A model generated the notes under the pieces. That model was not told the DNA's origin and ran no database searches. It was given only the letters and a program-made list of their open reading frames with translations. From Acanthopleuribacter pedis (lineage in GTDB: Bacteria; Acidobacteriota; Holophagae; Acanthopleuribacterales; Acanthopleuribacteraceae): a stretch of DNA of 64,000 nucleotides. This document shows positions 9,204-18,185 of this stretch, piece by piece. The stretch covers positions 24,406 through 88,405 of the forward strand of contig NZ_JAFREP010000041.1 in the NCBI RefSeq assembly GCF_017377855.1, in the 5' to 3' direction. A program made the translations under genes and the position numbers. The number at the start of each line of letters is the position of its first letter. Position 1 is the stretch's first letter.

Positions 9204-12200
9204 TCAAGGTGAATCTTCCGTTGTGCGACCCGCCGGGGGTTCATCGGCCGCTTTGGCTTGCGCGGGCGCGGTCGCCGGGGTGGGTTGGTTTTGGACCGGG
9301 GCTCGGGTTGCCGGTTTCGGCCCGTTGGGTTGCGGGTTCGGCTTCATGGGTGCGAACACAATCGCCCACGCCCATTTCAACCAGGACAGCAGGCCGTTGG
9401 CCAACCACAACGCCCACAGCAACATCAGGAACCGGTAGACCCAAATCGAAAGGGTGACCACCCCGACGGGGGCGATGGCGCCGTCGGCGCGCGGGTTGTA
9501 CCAGGCCAAATCGGTGACGGGGTAATTGGGGCCGTACACGTACATGTTGGGTTTGCCGAGCAGACCCTGGCTCAATGCGGCGGCAAGGATGCCGAGGAAA
9601 ACCATGGTGAAGCCGATTAACGCCAGCCGGATGAGGATTTCCAAACCCTTCTTGGGGCGGGGTTCGTCCCGGTGATAGAAGCCGACGGCAAAAAACCAGG
9701 TGGCGGCGATTGCCAGCGGCCAAATGCCCAGTTGCAGCACGCCCAGCCCGAGCAGGAACCAGCCGGCGGGGCTCAGAGGGGTCTGTTTGAGGCGGCCCAG
9801 CGGGACGGCGATCAGGATCAACAACCCGAACAACGGCCAAAACAAAACGGAGGGGCCCATTTGCGGGCCGAAGGTACCCAGAATCCAGCGGTTGGATCCA
9901 ATGTTGAGATGATGGCGGATGTTGACCGCGGGATGGCCGAGATCGAGCTGAGGTGATGCGATCACAAACGCGCCCTCGCGTTTTTGCCGCCAGGAACCCT
10001 CGATGGCGACTTCGCCGGGGGAGTAGCCGATTTTGAGGATTTGATCCTCGACAATGATGGTGGTTTCTTTGCCGTTGAGCGTGAGTTCCTGCATTTCCAC
10101 GTCAGGGGGCAGGGCGAGCTGGTATTCACCGCCGGTACTGGTGCGCAGGTTGAAACGGAAGTGCGTGGTTTGCAAACGGTTGCCGGCTTCAATGTTTAAA
10201 TGGACCTCGTCGATGGTCAGGGTACGCCCACCGACGCGTTCGGGACGCCGCGCCGTGAGGGTTAGTTGCTCTCCCGGTCGCGGTTTCCAATTGGGGAACC
10301 ACTGGTTGGCGCCTTCCTTGCGGTAGTGCATCAGCGGGGTGCCTTGCCATTCGACCAACCACAGGGGAGAGGCGGTTAATTGCCAGGTTTCGGTCCAGGG
10401 TCGGTCCGCGGGCGCTTGGAGCACCAGGCTGTCCGTTTTATCCAGGCGGCTTTTCCATGAGACGGCGCCGCGGTCCGCGGACAAGGTAACGGCGACCCCG
10501 TTTTCGTCGGCCTTGAGATCGCTGGTTAAGATGCGCTCACCTGGCAACAAGGGGACATTGATCAGCACGGATTCACTGTTGATGGTGCGTACCTGGGTGG
10601 TCACGGTCCAGTCGAGACCGAGGGTAAGTGTGCGGGTGACATGAAGAAAGGACTCGGCTTGAATGCGTTCCGAGGTTTTGCCGGCCTCGTCCTGTTCTGC
10701 GGGCTGGCGCGGGCGTAATTCGATTTGGCCCGCGACGCGACCGTTCTCATCGACACCGATCACCTGCCAATCTTGGGTTTGGGTTTCCAAACGCTTCGGG
10801 TGTTGCGGCCAAGCGATGATCAGGTTGCCTTCCTCGGGAAGCGGTTGGCTCAGGGTCAGGCGGCGAATGCCGGCGGGTACCCGAGCCCAAACAATGCCGT
10901 CGACGTCGAGGAACAGCGGCGGGGTTTTACCGACGGGGTCGGTGACCCGCGTGGGGCGACCGGGTAGGGGCAAGGTGGTCGGGGTTAACGCGTGCAGGGT
11001 GAGGGTGGTTTCCACGGTGCCGCCGCGCACACGCAACAGGGCGCTGTCGATGGACAGGCAATTGTCGCCACAAGGCGGCTTTTGCAGCAAACGCGCTTCG
11101 TACTGCTCCAGAAGTGTTTGATCCGGTTCGGTCGGCATCGTGGCTTCATTCACAAAGTTTTGGTTTTGGGCGACCTGCATCTGTTGTTGTTGGCCCAGCA
11201 AGGGACCGGCGGCGAACAGCAGCGCGGCCGAGGCGGCGGATTTGAGGGTGGTTTTGCCGGGGATCAGGTTGTCGCGACGCAACAGGGCGATCAGGAGCAA
11301 CAGGGTAAGGGCGATGCGTACCAAAATTAAAAGCTTGTTTTGCCAGGGCGAAAGCAGAATCAGCCGAACCGATTCGTCCTTGTCGACCGGGTTGTTCCAC
11401 GTCAGGCGGAGGTGGTTGTGTTTCCATTCGGGAACACCCGGCCCGGTCTGGATATCGCCTTGGGTTTTGTCGCTTTTTTTGGTGCCGGGCTTGCGAGCAT
11501 GGGAGATGTAGTTTTGCACCGCCCGTTTGCCTTTCTGTTCAAAAACCTCCTCCTCCATCATGGGCGGTGGTTCAAAGTGGCCGTCGGTTCGGACCGCCTG
11601 GGAGAAGTTCGGTGAACCGGAGAGGCGCCCTTCGATTAAATCGGGCAGGCGCACCCGTTCCAATTGCGGGTAGGTGAAAGACAGCAATTGTTGGCCGATG
11701 AAGGCGGTAACCCACACCATGGTGAGTAACCAGGTTAGGTTTTTTCCAACTTTAATAACTGGTTTTAAAAAGTCAATGGTAACGTAACGGGCAAGGGCGA
11801 TCCAAACCAGCAGGAACAGCCAAACCCCTCGGGGCGCATGGAGCTGATGGTAAATCAACACCAGGCAGGCAAGCGCCAGGGCACCCAGGCGCCAATCCCA
11901 GAGTTTGGCGACGGCGCCCGCGATGATCAACACCCAAAACAGGTGCCACAGGCGCCAGGAGCGCAGCCAATCGCCGCGTACGGTTTCGGGTCCGAAGGCG
12001 GTGAAGGCGCGCCAGCCGGGCGGCAGGTTGATGTCGATCACCAGCCGGTCGAGGTCGGTGTTCCAACCGGAGGCGGGCAAGTTGGCGAGCTTTTGTTCGA
12101 GGCGACCTTCGACCTTGAGGTGGCTGGTGGGGGCGCGCAAGCTGAGCCCGGTTAAACCGGTTTGCGGGTTGCCGGTCAGGAGCTGGGAGACGTTTTGGAT

Positions 12201-13394
12201 TTGGGCGTTGCCGGGTTGGTAGGGATCGCGCATTTCCAGACGCCAATCACGGTGGGGGTTCACATCGATGACGTCGCGAAAGGTCGCGCCGCGGCCGTTT
12301 TGGTCCAACCAAATGGTTCGCGTGAGGGTCATGTCATTGGCTTTGATGGTGCCGATGCCGCGTTGGCGTTCTTCCAAGCGCAAGGTTTGGCCGGGTTCTG
12401 CAAAAAAACAGGGGAAGCCGCGGTAGGCGGCGTCGAGGTGGGTTTGGGTGGGGTCGACGGCGATCATGTTGCGGGGGGTGATGGTGCGCAGTTTTTCATT
12501 GGCTTGGTAAACCCATAATTCGTGATCGGCCCAGCGTGCGCCGGGTTCGGGGACGGTAAGGGTTTCGGGGATGTCCGTTTGGACACTTTGGAAACGGATC
12601 GGCCAGGTTCCCGAGCGGACTTGCACCACCAAGTCACCGTTTTCGTTGCGTTTCATGGGGAGCGGCGAACTGACACGGAGGAGGCGGGTGTTCGGCATTT
12701 CCGGGTTGTGCAGGGTGACCTCGCGGCTGCGACCACTGACCTCGAGTTTGATGTTGGTGGTGATGCCGAAGGGCACCGCTTCCTGCAAAATGCGTGAGAC
12801 GTATATGTCGAGGCTGTCGATTTGGTTGGCTTGGGTGCGGCGACCGCTCAGCACCAGGGTGCCGTTGTTTTCGCGGCGTGGCTCGGGAACAGGGCGACCT
12901 TCCAAGTTGAGATCGAGCAGGCCGGTTGCGGCGGGAATCGGCAGTTGGGTGGGGGAGCTTGTCCAGGTGAAGGACCCGCGCAGGGTGGTGGTGCCGGCCT
13001 GCAAGTAGACGGTGGGCACGTGAACAGCGCCCGCGTCGACATGGGCGTCGGGGCTGGGGATGACGGGAATCGCCTTGCCGGCGGCGCGCACCTCTCGCGG
13101 CCAAATCCGGCTGTTGCCCGGCAGCGGGACGGCCATGTCGCGGTACAGGGTCCAGGTTTGTTCAAAGGTGCCGCCGCTTTGGGTGAGGTCCAGCACCAGG
13201 CGGGAAGGCCAGGCGCAGACGGTTTGGTCGTCGGCCTCGGGGCAGGCCGCCTCGGGATGGGCGTACAGGATCCAATCGCGCCATTGGGCGAGTTCGGACG
13301 GGGCGGGTACGGCCCGTTCCGGCCCTTGGGCCCATGCCGGCGCGAGGCCGAGAACAATCAAACTAATCAGGAACAGGTTGGGCAGGCGCAACAT
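9204..13394 (-). CDS. Very large exported membrane protein of unknown function
   Basis: A 1396-residue protein with a signal peptide (about residues 1-23, ending AWAQ) and a good AGGAAGG site upstream of the ATG. A long beta-rich periplasmic region (about 25-490) is followed by hydrophobic helices near 500-595 and again near 690-740. A second periplasmic region follows (about 750-1170, containing an internal Cys-x4-Cys pair, CGDNCLS), then a run of membrane helices near 1180-1340. The C-terminus is Pro/Ala-rich (residues ~1350-1396). The two halves look similar in plan, soluble part then membrane part, which hints at an internal duplication. I do not recognise a named domain. The next gene (13606-14220) is co-oriented upstream, 211 bp away. 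Confidence 0.88.
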   Translation of the reverse strand: MLRLPNLFLISLIVLGLAPAWAQGPERAVPAPSELAQWRDWILYAHPEAACPEADDQTVCAWPSRLVLDLTQSGGTFEQTWTLYRDMAVPLPGNSRIWPREVRAAGKAIPVIPSPDAHVDAGAVHVPTVYLQAGTTTLRGSFTWTSSPTQLPIPAATGLLDLNLEGRPVPEPRRENNGTLVLSGRRTQANQIDSLDIYVSRILQEAVPFGITTNIKLEVSGRSREVTLHNPEMPNTRLLRVSSPLPMKRNENGDLVVQVRSGTWPIRFQSVQTDIPETLTVPEPGARWADHELWVYQANEKLRTITPRNMIAVDPTQTHLDAAYRGFPCFFAEPGQTLRLEERQRGIGTIKANDMTLTRTIWLDQNGRGATFRDVIDVNPHRDWRLEMRDPYQPGNAQIQNVSQLLTGNPQTGLTGLSLRAPTSHLKVEGRLEQKLANLPASGWNTDLDRLVIDINLPPGWRAFTAFGPETVRGDWLRSWRLWHLFWVLIIAGAVAKLWDWRLGALALACLVLIYHQLHAPRGVWLFLLVWIALARYVTIDFLKPVIKVGKNLTWLLTMVWVTAFIGQQLLSFTYPQLERVRLPDLIEGRLSGSPNFSQAVRTDGHFEPPPMMEEEVFEQKGKRAVQNYISHARKPGTKKSDKTQGDIQTGPGVPEWKHNHLRLTWNNPVDKDESVRLILLSPWQNKLLILVRIALTLLLLIALLRRDNLIPGKTTLKSAASAALLFAAGPLLGQQQQMQVAQNQNFVNEATMPTEPDQTLLEQYEARLLQKPPCGDNCLSIDSALLRVRGGTVETTLTLHALTPTTLPLPGRPTRVTDPVGKTPPLFLDVDGIVWARVPAGIRRLTLSQPLPEEGNLIIAWPQHPKRLETQTQDWQVIGVDENGRVAGQIELRPRQPAEQDEAGKTSERIQAESFLHVTRTLTLGLDWTVTTQVRTINSESVLINVPLLPGERILTSDLKADENGVAVTLSADRGAVSWKSRLDKTDSLVLQAPADRPWTETWQLTASPLWLVEWQGTPLMHYRKEGANQWFPNWKPRPGEQLTLTARRPERVGGRTLTIDEVHLNIEAGNRLQTTHFRFNLRTSTGGEYQLALPPDVEMQELTLNGKETTIIVEDQILKIGYSPGEVAIEGSWRQKREGAFVIASPQLDLGHPAVNIRHHLNIGSNRWILGTFGPQMGPSVLFWPLFGLLILIAVPLGRLKQTPLSPAGWFLLGLGVLQLGIWPLAIAATWFFAVGFYHRDEPRPKKGLEILIRLALIGFTMVFLGILAAALSQGLLGKPNMYVYGPNYPVTDLAWYNPRADGAIAPVGVVTLSIWVYRFLMLLWALWLANGLLSWLKWAWAIVFAPMKPNPQPNGPKPATRAPVQNQPTPATAPAQAKAADEPPAGRTTEDSP

Positions 13395-13605
13395 AAATCC
13401 TTCCTAAAGCAGCAGCAAATTTTTGTAAGCATAACGGGGGCGCGGTGGGGGCGGCGCATTAAGGCGCCGTGGGATCGCCGCGCGGGTCTGTTGGTATCGT
13501 GCGGTACACCCGCGCCAAGGTTTCGGTCAAATCGCATCAATGATGAGAAGCGAAAGCGCACGCGGGAAGGGCCCAAAAGATAGAAAAGAATTTCAAAACC
13601 GGGGT

Positions 13606-14220
13606 TTAGAACAGGTTTACCTTGGCGACAATGCCGCTGCCACCGTTGATTTGAATCGAGTTGGGGCGAATGCGTTTCGGGATTTCAAAAACCAAAAAAC
13701 CCTCGGCTTCCTCGTTCGGGCTCAGGACGGTGGGGGTGAGGCGGCCGGACATGTGCCGTGTTTTCGGCGATGCGTTAACGCGGTCGCCGTCCGAGGTGAA
13801 CACCGAGAAACCGAAAGGGTCGAGGTTGTAGTTTTTGCGCGCCGTGTTTCTGACGCGGACTTTTACGGTGAGGAAGGTGAGGGCGTCGGTTCGGGGTTTG
13901 GTGTTAAAAATCCAGCCCTCCAACTCGTTGGTTCGTTTGGATTCCACCACCATCAGACGAACGGCGTCGCGTTCCGCTTTAAGGTCCTGCGTTTTGAACT
14001 GAGCGAACCCCGTTTTTTCCCCGGTCAAACTGCCGCGGAACATGAGGGCAAACCCGGCCAAGCCGACCACCAGTACCAGGAGGGTGACTTGGGTGAGGGT
14101 ACGGCGCAGCGCAATTTGGTAATTTTTGCCGTCGAGTTGGGCCCCGGCTGCCTCGAATTGCGGCACTTGGCGGGGCTGAATGTTGGCGGCTTTGCTGTCC
14201 TGTTTCCAAGCGGGTTGCAT
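13606..14220 (-). CDS. Single-pass membrane protein with DUF4352-like domain
   Basis: 204 residues with a cytoplasmic N-terminus of about 40 residues, one transmembrane helix near 43-62 (TLLVLVVGLAGFALMF) and a periplasmic domain. That domain has the pattern of DUF4352-like immunoglobulin folds: FLTVKVRVRNTARKNYNL, then FSVFTSDGDRV, L-T-P-T-V-L-S-P-N-E and GFLVFEIPKRI. Such domains are found in many exported lipoproteins of unknown role. The gene is read in the same direction as the 1396-residue membrane protein downstream and could share its promoter. The start is uncertain because the upstream binding site is weak. Confidence 0.8.
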   Translation of the reverse strand: MQPAWKQDSKAANIQPRQVPQFEAAGAQLDGKNYQIALRRTLTQVTLLVLVVGLAGFALMFRGSLTGEKTGFAQFKTQDLKAERDAVRLMVVESKRTNELEGWIFNTKPRTDALTFLTVKVRVRNTARKNYNLDPFGFSVFTSDGDRVNASPKTRHMSGRLTPTVLSPNEEAEGFLVFEIPKRIRPNSIQINGGSGIVAKVNLF

Positions 14221-14471
14221 AAAATTCGCTCGTCATTTTGAAATAAACAATTGGATACATGGCCTTTCGGTATCTTTTAGCCTAAAATGAAGCCACCTTC
14301 CACAACAATCCCGAGATTCTTGGCCGACGCGGTTTGCGACGGCTGTCGCGGGAAGCCGGCGATGTTCAAACCTAAGAAGCATTTCCACCACCCTTGCCTG
14401 CTCGGTTACCATGAGACGTAACCACCCAACCTACCTAACCCGGGTCTCGCGAGACCCTCGCTCCCGAACGG

Positions 14472-16139
14472 ATGACGCCTATGCCCACGATTCTCAGCTT
14501 TAAAGTTGATTTACACGACCTTCACGGCTACACCGAGCCCGTTAAAATGGTGTCGAACTGGCGTTCGCTCTACGACCTGCTCAAATTGGCGGTTGCTAAC
14601 GGCGAAGCCTACGCGGTGGTGGTACCCGGCGAAAGTTTGTCTCGCCAAGACGACGCCATTGACCGTGTGTTGACGCTCGCCAACGATTCCGGTGTGCCGG
14701 TGATGGTGTACATCAACCCGCGCGACAAGCTGAAAAGCTCGGCTTATTACGCCCAAATCGGCGGGATTTTATGTGAACCGCTGGATGTAGGGTCGATTAA
14801 AGAATTTATCGGCTACGCCCGCGACGCCAAAAACAGCCGTTCCGAGATCATTTTGGCCATCGACGATTCACGCACCGCCCGCAAGGTTTTGTTCCGCGAA
14901 TTGAACAGTGCCGGCTATCATTTGTTTTTTATCTCCGACGGTACCTCGGCCCACAAGGTGGCGGCCGTCCTGAATCCCAGCGTGGTGGTCACCGATCTGC
15001 TGATGCCCGGCATGGACGGTTACGAACTGTGCAGTCAGTTGGCGGCCTCCAGCGATACGGCGCACATTCCGGTGGTGGTGATTACCTCCTTGGACAGCAA
15101 CGAGCTGCTGCGCGAGGGTTTTACGGCGGGCATCAAGGAATTTTTCCAAAAACCCTGGCCCAACCAACAGTTGGTGCGGTTTATCGATCGCCTGATTGTC
15201 GAAATGAAATACCGTCGCTCAGAAACGGCGCTGGTGCTTGAAGACAGCCCGACGATTCGTCGTCTGGTGGCGCACTACCTCAACAAATTGGGGTTTTCGG
15301 TGGTGGAGTTTTCGCTGGGCGTGGAATTGGTGAAATACCTGCAGGGCGAGCATTCCGTGGTTGATTTGATGGTGCTGGACTGGGAACTGCCCGATTGGGA
15401 CGGCCTGGATTTGGTGAGTACCATTCGTACCAAAAAAGAATTTGCCTTCACGCCGATCCTGATGTTGACCGGCCGCAACAAAGAAAGTGATATCGCCTCG
15501 GCCTTGCGCGCCGGGGCCGACGATTACGTGACCAAACCCTTTAAGTTCGAGGAACTGGCGGCGCGAATTCAGGCGCAGATGCGCATTAAACGCCTGATCG
15601 ACGAACTGCACGAGAAAAACAAGTTGCTGGAAGAGTTGGCGCTCACCGACAGCCTGACCGGGCTTTACAACCGCCGTCACTTCGACAACCAAATGGAATT
15701 TTTCTGGGCGCACCACGAACGGGCGCAGCACCGCTTCTCGCTGATGTTGATCGATGTGGATCACTTCAAAAGCATTAACGACACCTACGGCCACGCCACC
15801 GGCGACGAGGTGCTGACCATTTTGGCGGACCTGCTCAAGGAGATTTGCCGCAAGGGTGATTTGGTGGCGCGATTCGGCGGCGAGGAATTTGCCATGATTC
15901 TGCCCGAAACCGGCCAGGACGAGGCCTGGATTGTGGGCGAACGGCTGCGGTTGGCCGTGCAGGAATACAGCTTCGCCGTGTCCGGTAAAACGATTGCCAT
16001 GACGGTAAGCGTGGGCGTGGTCGATTCCGACCGCGGCGAAATCCACAAATTCGAAGACATGATTCATCTGGCCGACAATACCTTGTACAAAGCCAAGGCG
16101 GCGGGCCGCAACAGCGCGTTGGTCTACCGCAACGAGTAA
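14472..16139 (+). CDS. Triple-receiver diguanylate cyclase (GGDEF response regulator)
   Basis: 555 residues. Residues 1-120 look like a degenerate receiver lacking a clear phosphoacceptor. A second receiver (about 125-245) has Asp175 in VVTDLLMPGMDG, and a third (about 252-375) has Asp303 in VLDWELPDWDG. A coiled linker leads to a GGDEF domain (about 395-555) whose active-site loop reads GGEEF at 469-473. RKGD at 460-463, five residues before it, is the RxxD inhibitory site. The protein should make cyclic di-GMP from two GTP in response to phosphorylation, with product inhibition. The kinase that phosphorylates it is not shown; hybrid kinase genes follow downstream. ATG at 14472 or 14478 are both possible starts. 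Confidence 0.92.
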   Translation: MTPMPTILSFKVDLHDLHGYTEPVKMVSNWRSLYDLLKLAVANGEAYAVVVPGESLSRQDDAIDRVLTLANDSGVPVMVYINPRDKLKSSAYYAQIGGILCEPLDVGSIKEFIGYARDAKNSRSEIILAIDDSRTARKVLFRELNSAGYHLFFISDGTSAHKVAAVLNPSVVVTDLLMPGMDGYELCSQLAASSDTAHIPVVVITSLDSNELLREGFTAGIKEFFQKPWPNQQLVRFIDRLIVEMKYRRSETALVLEDSPTIRRLVAHYLNKLGFSVVEFSLGVELVKYLQGEHSVVDLMVLDWELPDWDGLDLVSTIRTKKEFAFTPILMLTGRNKESDIASALRAGADDYVTKPFKFEELAARIQAQMRIKRLIDELHEKNKLLEELALTDSLTGLYNRRHFDNQMEFFWAHHERAQHRFSLMLIDVDHFKSINDTYGHATGDEVLTILADLLKEICRKGDLVARFGGEEFAMILPETGQDEAWIVGERLRLAVQEYSFAVSGKTIAMTVSVGVVDSDRGEIHKFEDMIHLADNTLYKAKAAGRNSALVYRNE

Positions 16140-16576
16140 TCGTCAGAGCCTGTTGCCGGGATGATAAAACCCGTTGTGATCCTTTGGCGAGCATTGCGCC
16201 CACCAAGCGCTTTCGCGATGCCGCGGTGAAGGCGGCGCCACATGTGATGCGGCATTTCTAAAGCGCTTCAGGTTTCCGAAAAAGAAGCGAGCACGGCCGA
16301 TTTTTGGCAACATTGAACTTAAGAACCTAAGAAACACCTTTACGCGCGGTGACTTTAGCAAGGCCTCTCGGCTGCAGCGGCCTGTAAAAACGCACGGCCG
16401 CACCCAATTGACACGGTCGCGCAGGTCCCCGGCTCGGCGTAAAAAAGAGAAGAGAACAGGTGACAGAACCCGTCTTTTCCGTTATAAAAAAGTAGATAAT
16501 CAGGGGAATTCATTTATATAAAGAACTTATCCTCGCGGTGGCCGGTTGGTTCGCGCGGTAGTGTCTTTGGAGATTT
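16140..16576. other. Intergenic with truncated repeat
   Basis: 437 bp between the diguanylate cyclase and the hybrid kinase. It contains the family 1 repeat fragment at 16322-16440 (listed separately) and an AT-rich stretch (16480-16530) that could hold the promoter of the kinase gene. No coding sequence is supported. Confidence 0.5.
16322..16440. repeat. Family 1 interspersed repeat, degenerate copy C
   Basis: The left end (GAACCTAAGAAACACC) and the GGTGACTTTAG, GCTGCAGCGGCCTGTAAAAA and GGTCGCGCAGGTCCCCGG blocks are present with several substitutions. The right third of the element, including the right inverted end, is missing or unrecognisable. It sits between two signalling genes. Confidence 0.75.
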
Positions 16577-18091
16577 ATGCTTAACATATTGCTCGTCGAC
16601 GATGATAAAGACGATTATCGTTTGACCGATGAATGTTTGTCGATCGCGCTCGGCGCTCAGTACGCGCTTAAATGGTGTGCTTCTTTTGACGAAGGACTCA
16701 AGGAATTAGAAGAAACCGACTATGATGTGGTTTTCGTTGACCACTTTCTCAAGGGAAAACTTGGGCTGGATTTTATTGCCAAGGCACGAAGCATTGGGGC
16801 GGACGCCCTGCTTGTTATGTTGACTGGGTCATCGGATAAAACACTTGACCTAAAGGCGTTGGCCGCCGGAGCCGGTGACTTTGTGGCCAAGGAGGACCTC
16901 ACCCCGGATTTATTGGCGCGGGTGATTCGGTACGGTATCTATCGGAAAGGCCGCGAACAACACCTTTTGCAAATGAAAGGGGAGTTGGAACAGGCGCGCC
17001 GCGATATGCGGCGTCTTCTTGCCAATATTACCCATGAGATTCGCACGCCTCTGGTCGGTATTGTGAACCAGGTGAACCAAATGAGCGCCGAGGACTTACC
17101 TGAAACGGTCGCCGATGCGGTCCGCGAGATTCGCGACGCCTCCGAACTTTCCTTGGAATTGGTGAACGATGTGCTTCGTTTTGGCAAGTTGGAAGCCGGC
17201 CGGGTCGCGTTGGAAAACGTGGTTTTCGAACCGAAAACCACGGTGGCGCAAATTGTGGCGGTGGTCCGCCCGTTGGCGGCCAAATCGGGAACGCGTTTGG
17301 TTGTTAACGATAAAGATGTACCGGATCAGCTCTCCGGTGATAAGGGAAAGTTGCGGCAGATTCTGCTCAATCTCCTATCCAATGCGGTTAAATTCACCGA
17401 GGCAGGCAGTGTGACCCTTTCGATGGGTTACGACCCTCAAGCGGGAGAGGCCGTCTTTCGCGTTACCGACACGGGGATTGGGATGACGCCGGATGAGGTA
17501 CAACGCATCTTTGAACCCTTCCAGCAGGCAGATGCCGGTATCTATGCCCGCTTTGGTGGCACGGGGCTGGGGCTTTCTATATCGCTGCAACTTGCCAAAG
17601 CCATGAATGGCACCATTGATGTGGAAAGCGAGCCGGGTCGCGGCTCGACCTTTACCCTGACCGTGCCCCTTGACGGTTTCGATGAAGCGCCGCGGGTGCA
17701 ACAAAACGTTGATTTAAGCCGGCTTCGCGCGCTGGTTGTTGATGATGACGGCGCCAGTCGGCTGGTACTCCAGCAGTTTGTGGGTCGCATGGGCATCGAG
17801 GTCAGCCACGCTTCGGACGGCCGAATGGCCCTGGAAAAAGCGCTGCGGCGAAAATACGACCTCGTTTTTTTGGACTTAAATATGCCGGGTCTCGACGGTT
17901 TTGAAACAGCCCACGCCATGGTTACCGGTTTGCCGCCGCTCCACCAACCCGTCATTATCGGGCAAACGGCGCACACGGATCCCGAGATTCACCGCGCTTG
18001 CCTTAAGGCCGGGATGACCCGTGTTTTGGTCAAGCCGCTGAAGTACTTAACCTTAGAGCGATTAATGCTTGAGCTCTTTGCGTCTCGCTAA
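16577..18091 (+). CDS. REC-HisKA-HATPase-REC hybrid histidine kinase
   Basis: 504 residues, soluble, without a membrane anchor. The N-terminal receiver (about 1-120) has the DDD acidic cluster and Asp55 as likely phosphoacceptor. A coiled segment leads to the dimerisation domain with His153 in NITHEIRTPL. The ATPase domain (about 200-375) shows NLLSNAVKFT, DTGIGMT and GTGLGLSIS (N, G1 and G2 boxes). The C-terminal receiver (about 385-504) has Asp433 in FLDLNMPGLDG and Lys in the LVKPLKY loop. Receiver-first kinases of this kind usually take an input phosphate from another kinase, so this protein may relay within the local cluster. It lies between the cyclase and the ethylene-receptor-like kinase, all on the same strand. 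Confidence 0.93.
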   Translation: MLNILLVDDDKDDYRLTDECLSIALGAQYALKWCASFDEGLKELEETDYDVVFVDHFLKGKLGLDFIAKARSIGADALLVMLTGSSDKTLDLKALAAGAGDFVAKEDLTPDLLARVIRYGIYRKGREQHLLQMKGELEQARRDMRRLLANITHEIRTPLVGIVNQVNQMSAEDLPETVADAVREIRDASELSLELVNDVLRFGKLEAGRVALENVVFEPKTTVAQIVAVVRPLAAKSGTRLVVNDKDVPDQLSGDKGKLRQILLNLLSNAVKFTEAGSVTLSMGYDPQAGEAVFRVTDTGIGMTPDEVQRIFEPFQQADAGIYARFGGTGLGLSISLQLAKAMNGTIDVESEPGRGSTFTLTVPLDGFDEAPRVQQNVDLSRLRALVVDDDGASRLVLQQFVGRMGIEVSHASDGRMALEKALRRKYDLVFLDLNMPGLDGFETAHAMVTGLPPLHQPVIIGQTAHTDPEIHRACLKAGMTRVLVKPLKYLTLERLMLELFASR

Positions 18092-18185
18092 GCCTTTTTC
18101 GGGTTAAAGGCATAACCCAGCCTTCTCGGCGGCTGGGGGGAATCCGTCCTGGTTCTGTCGGTTGCGGCGATGTGGGAGAGATGTG

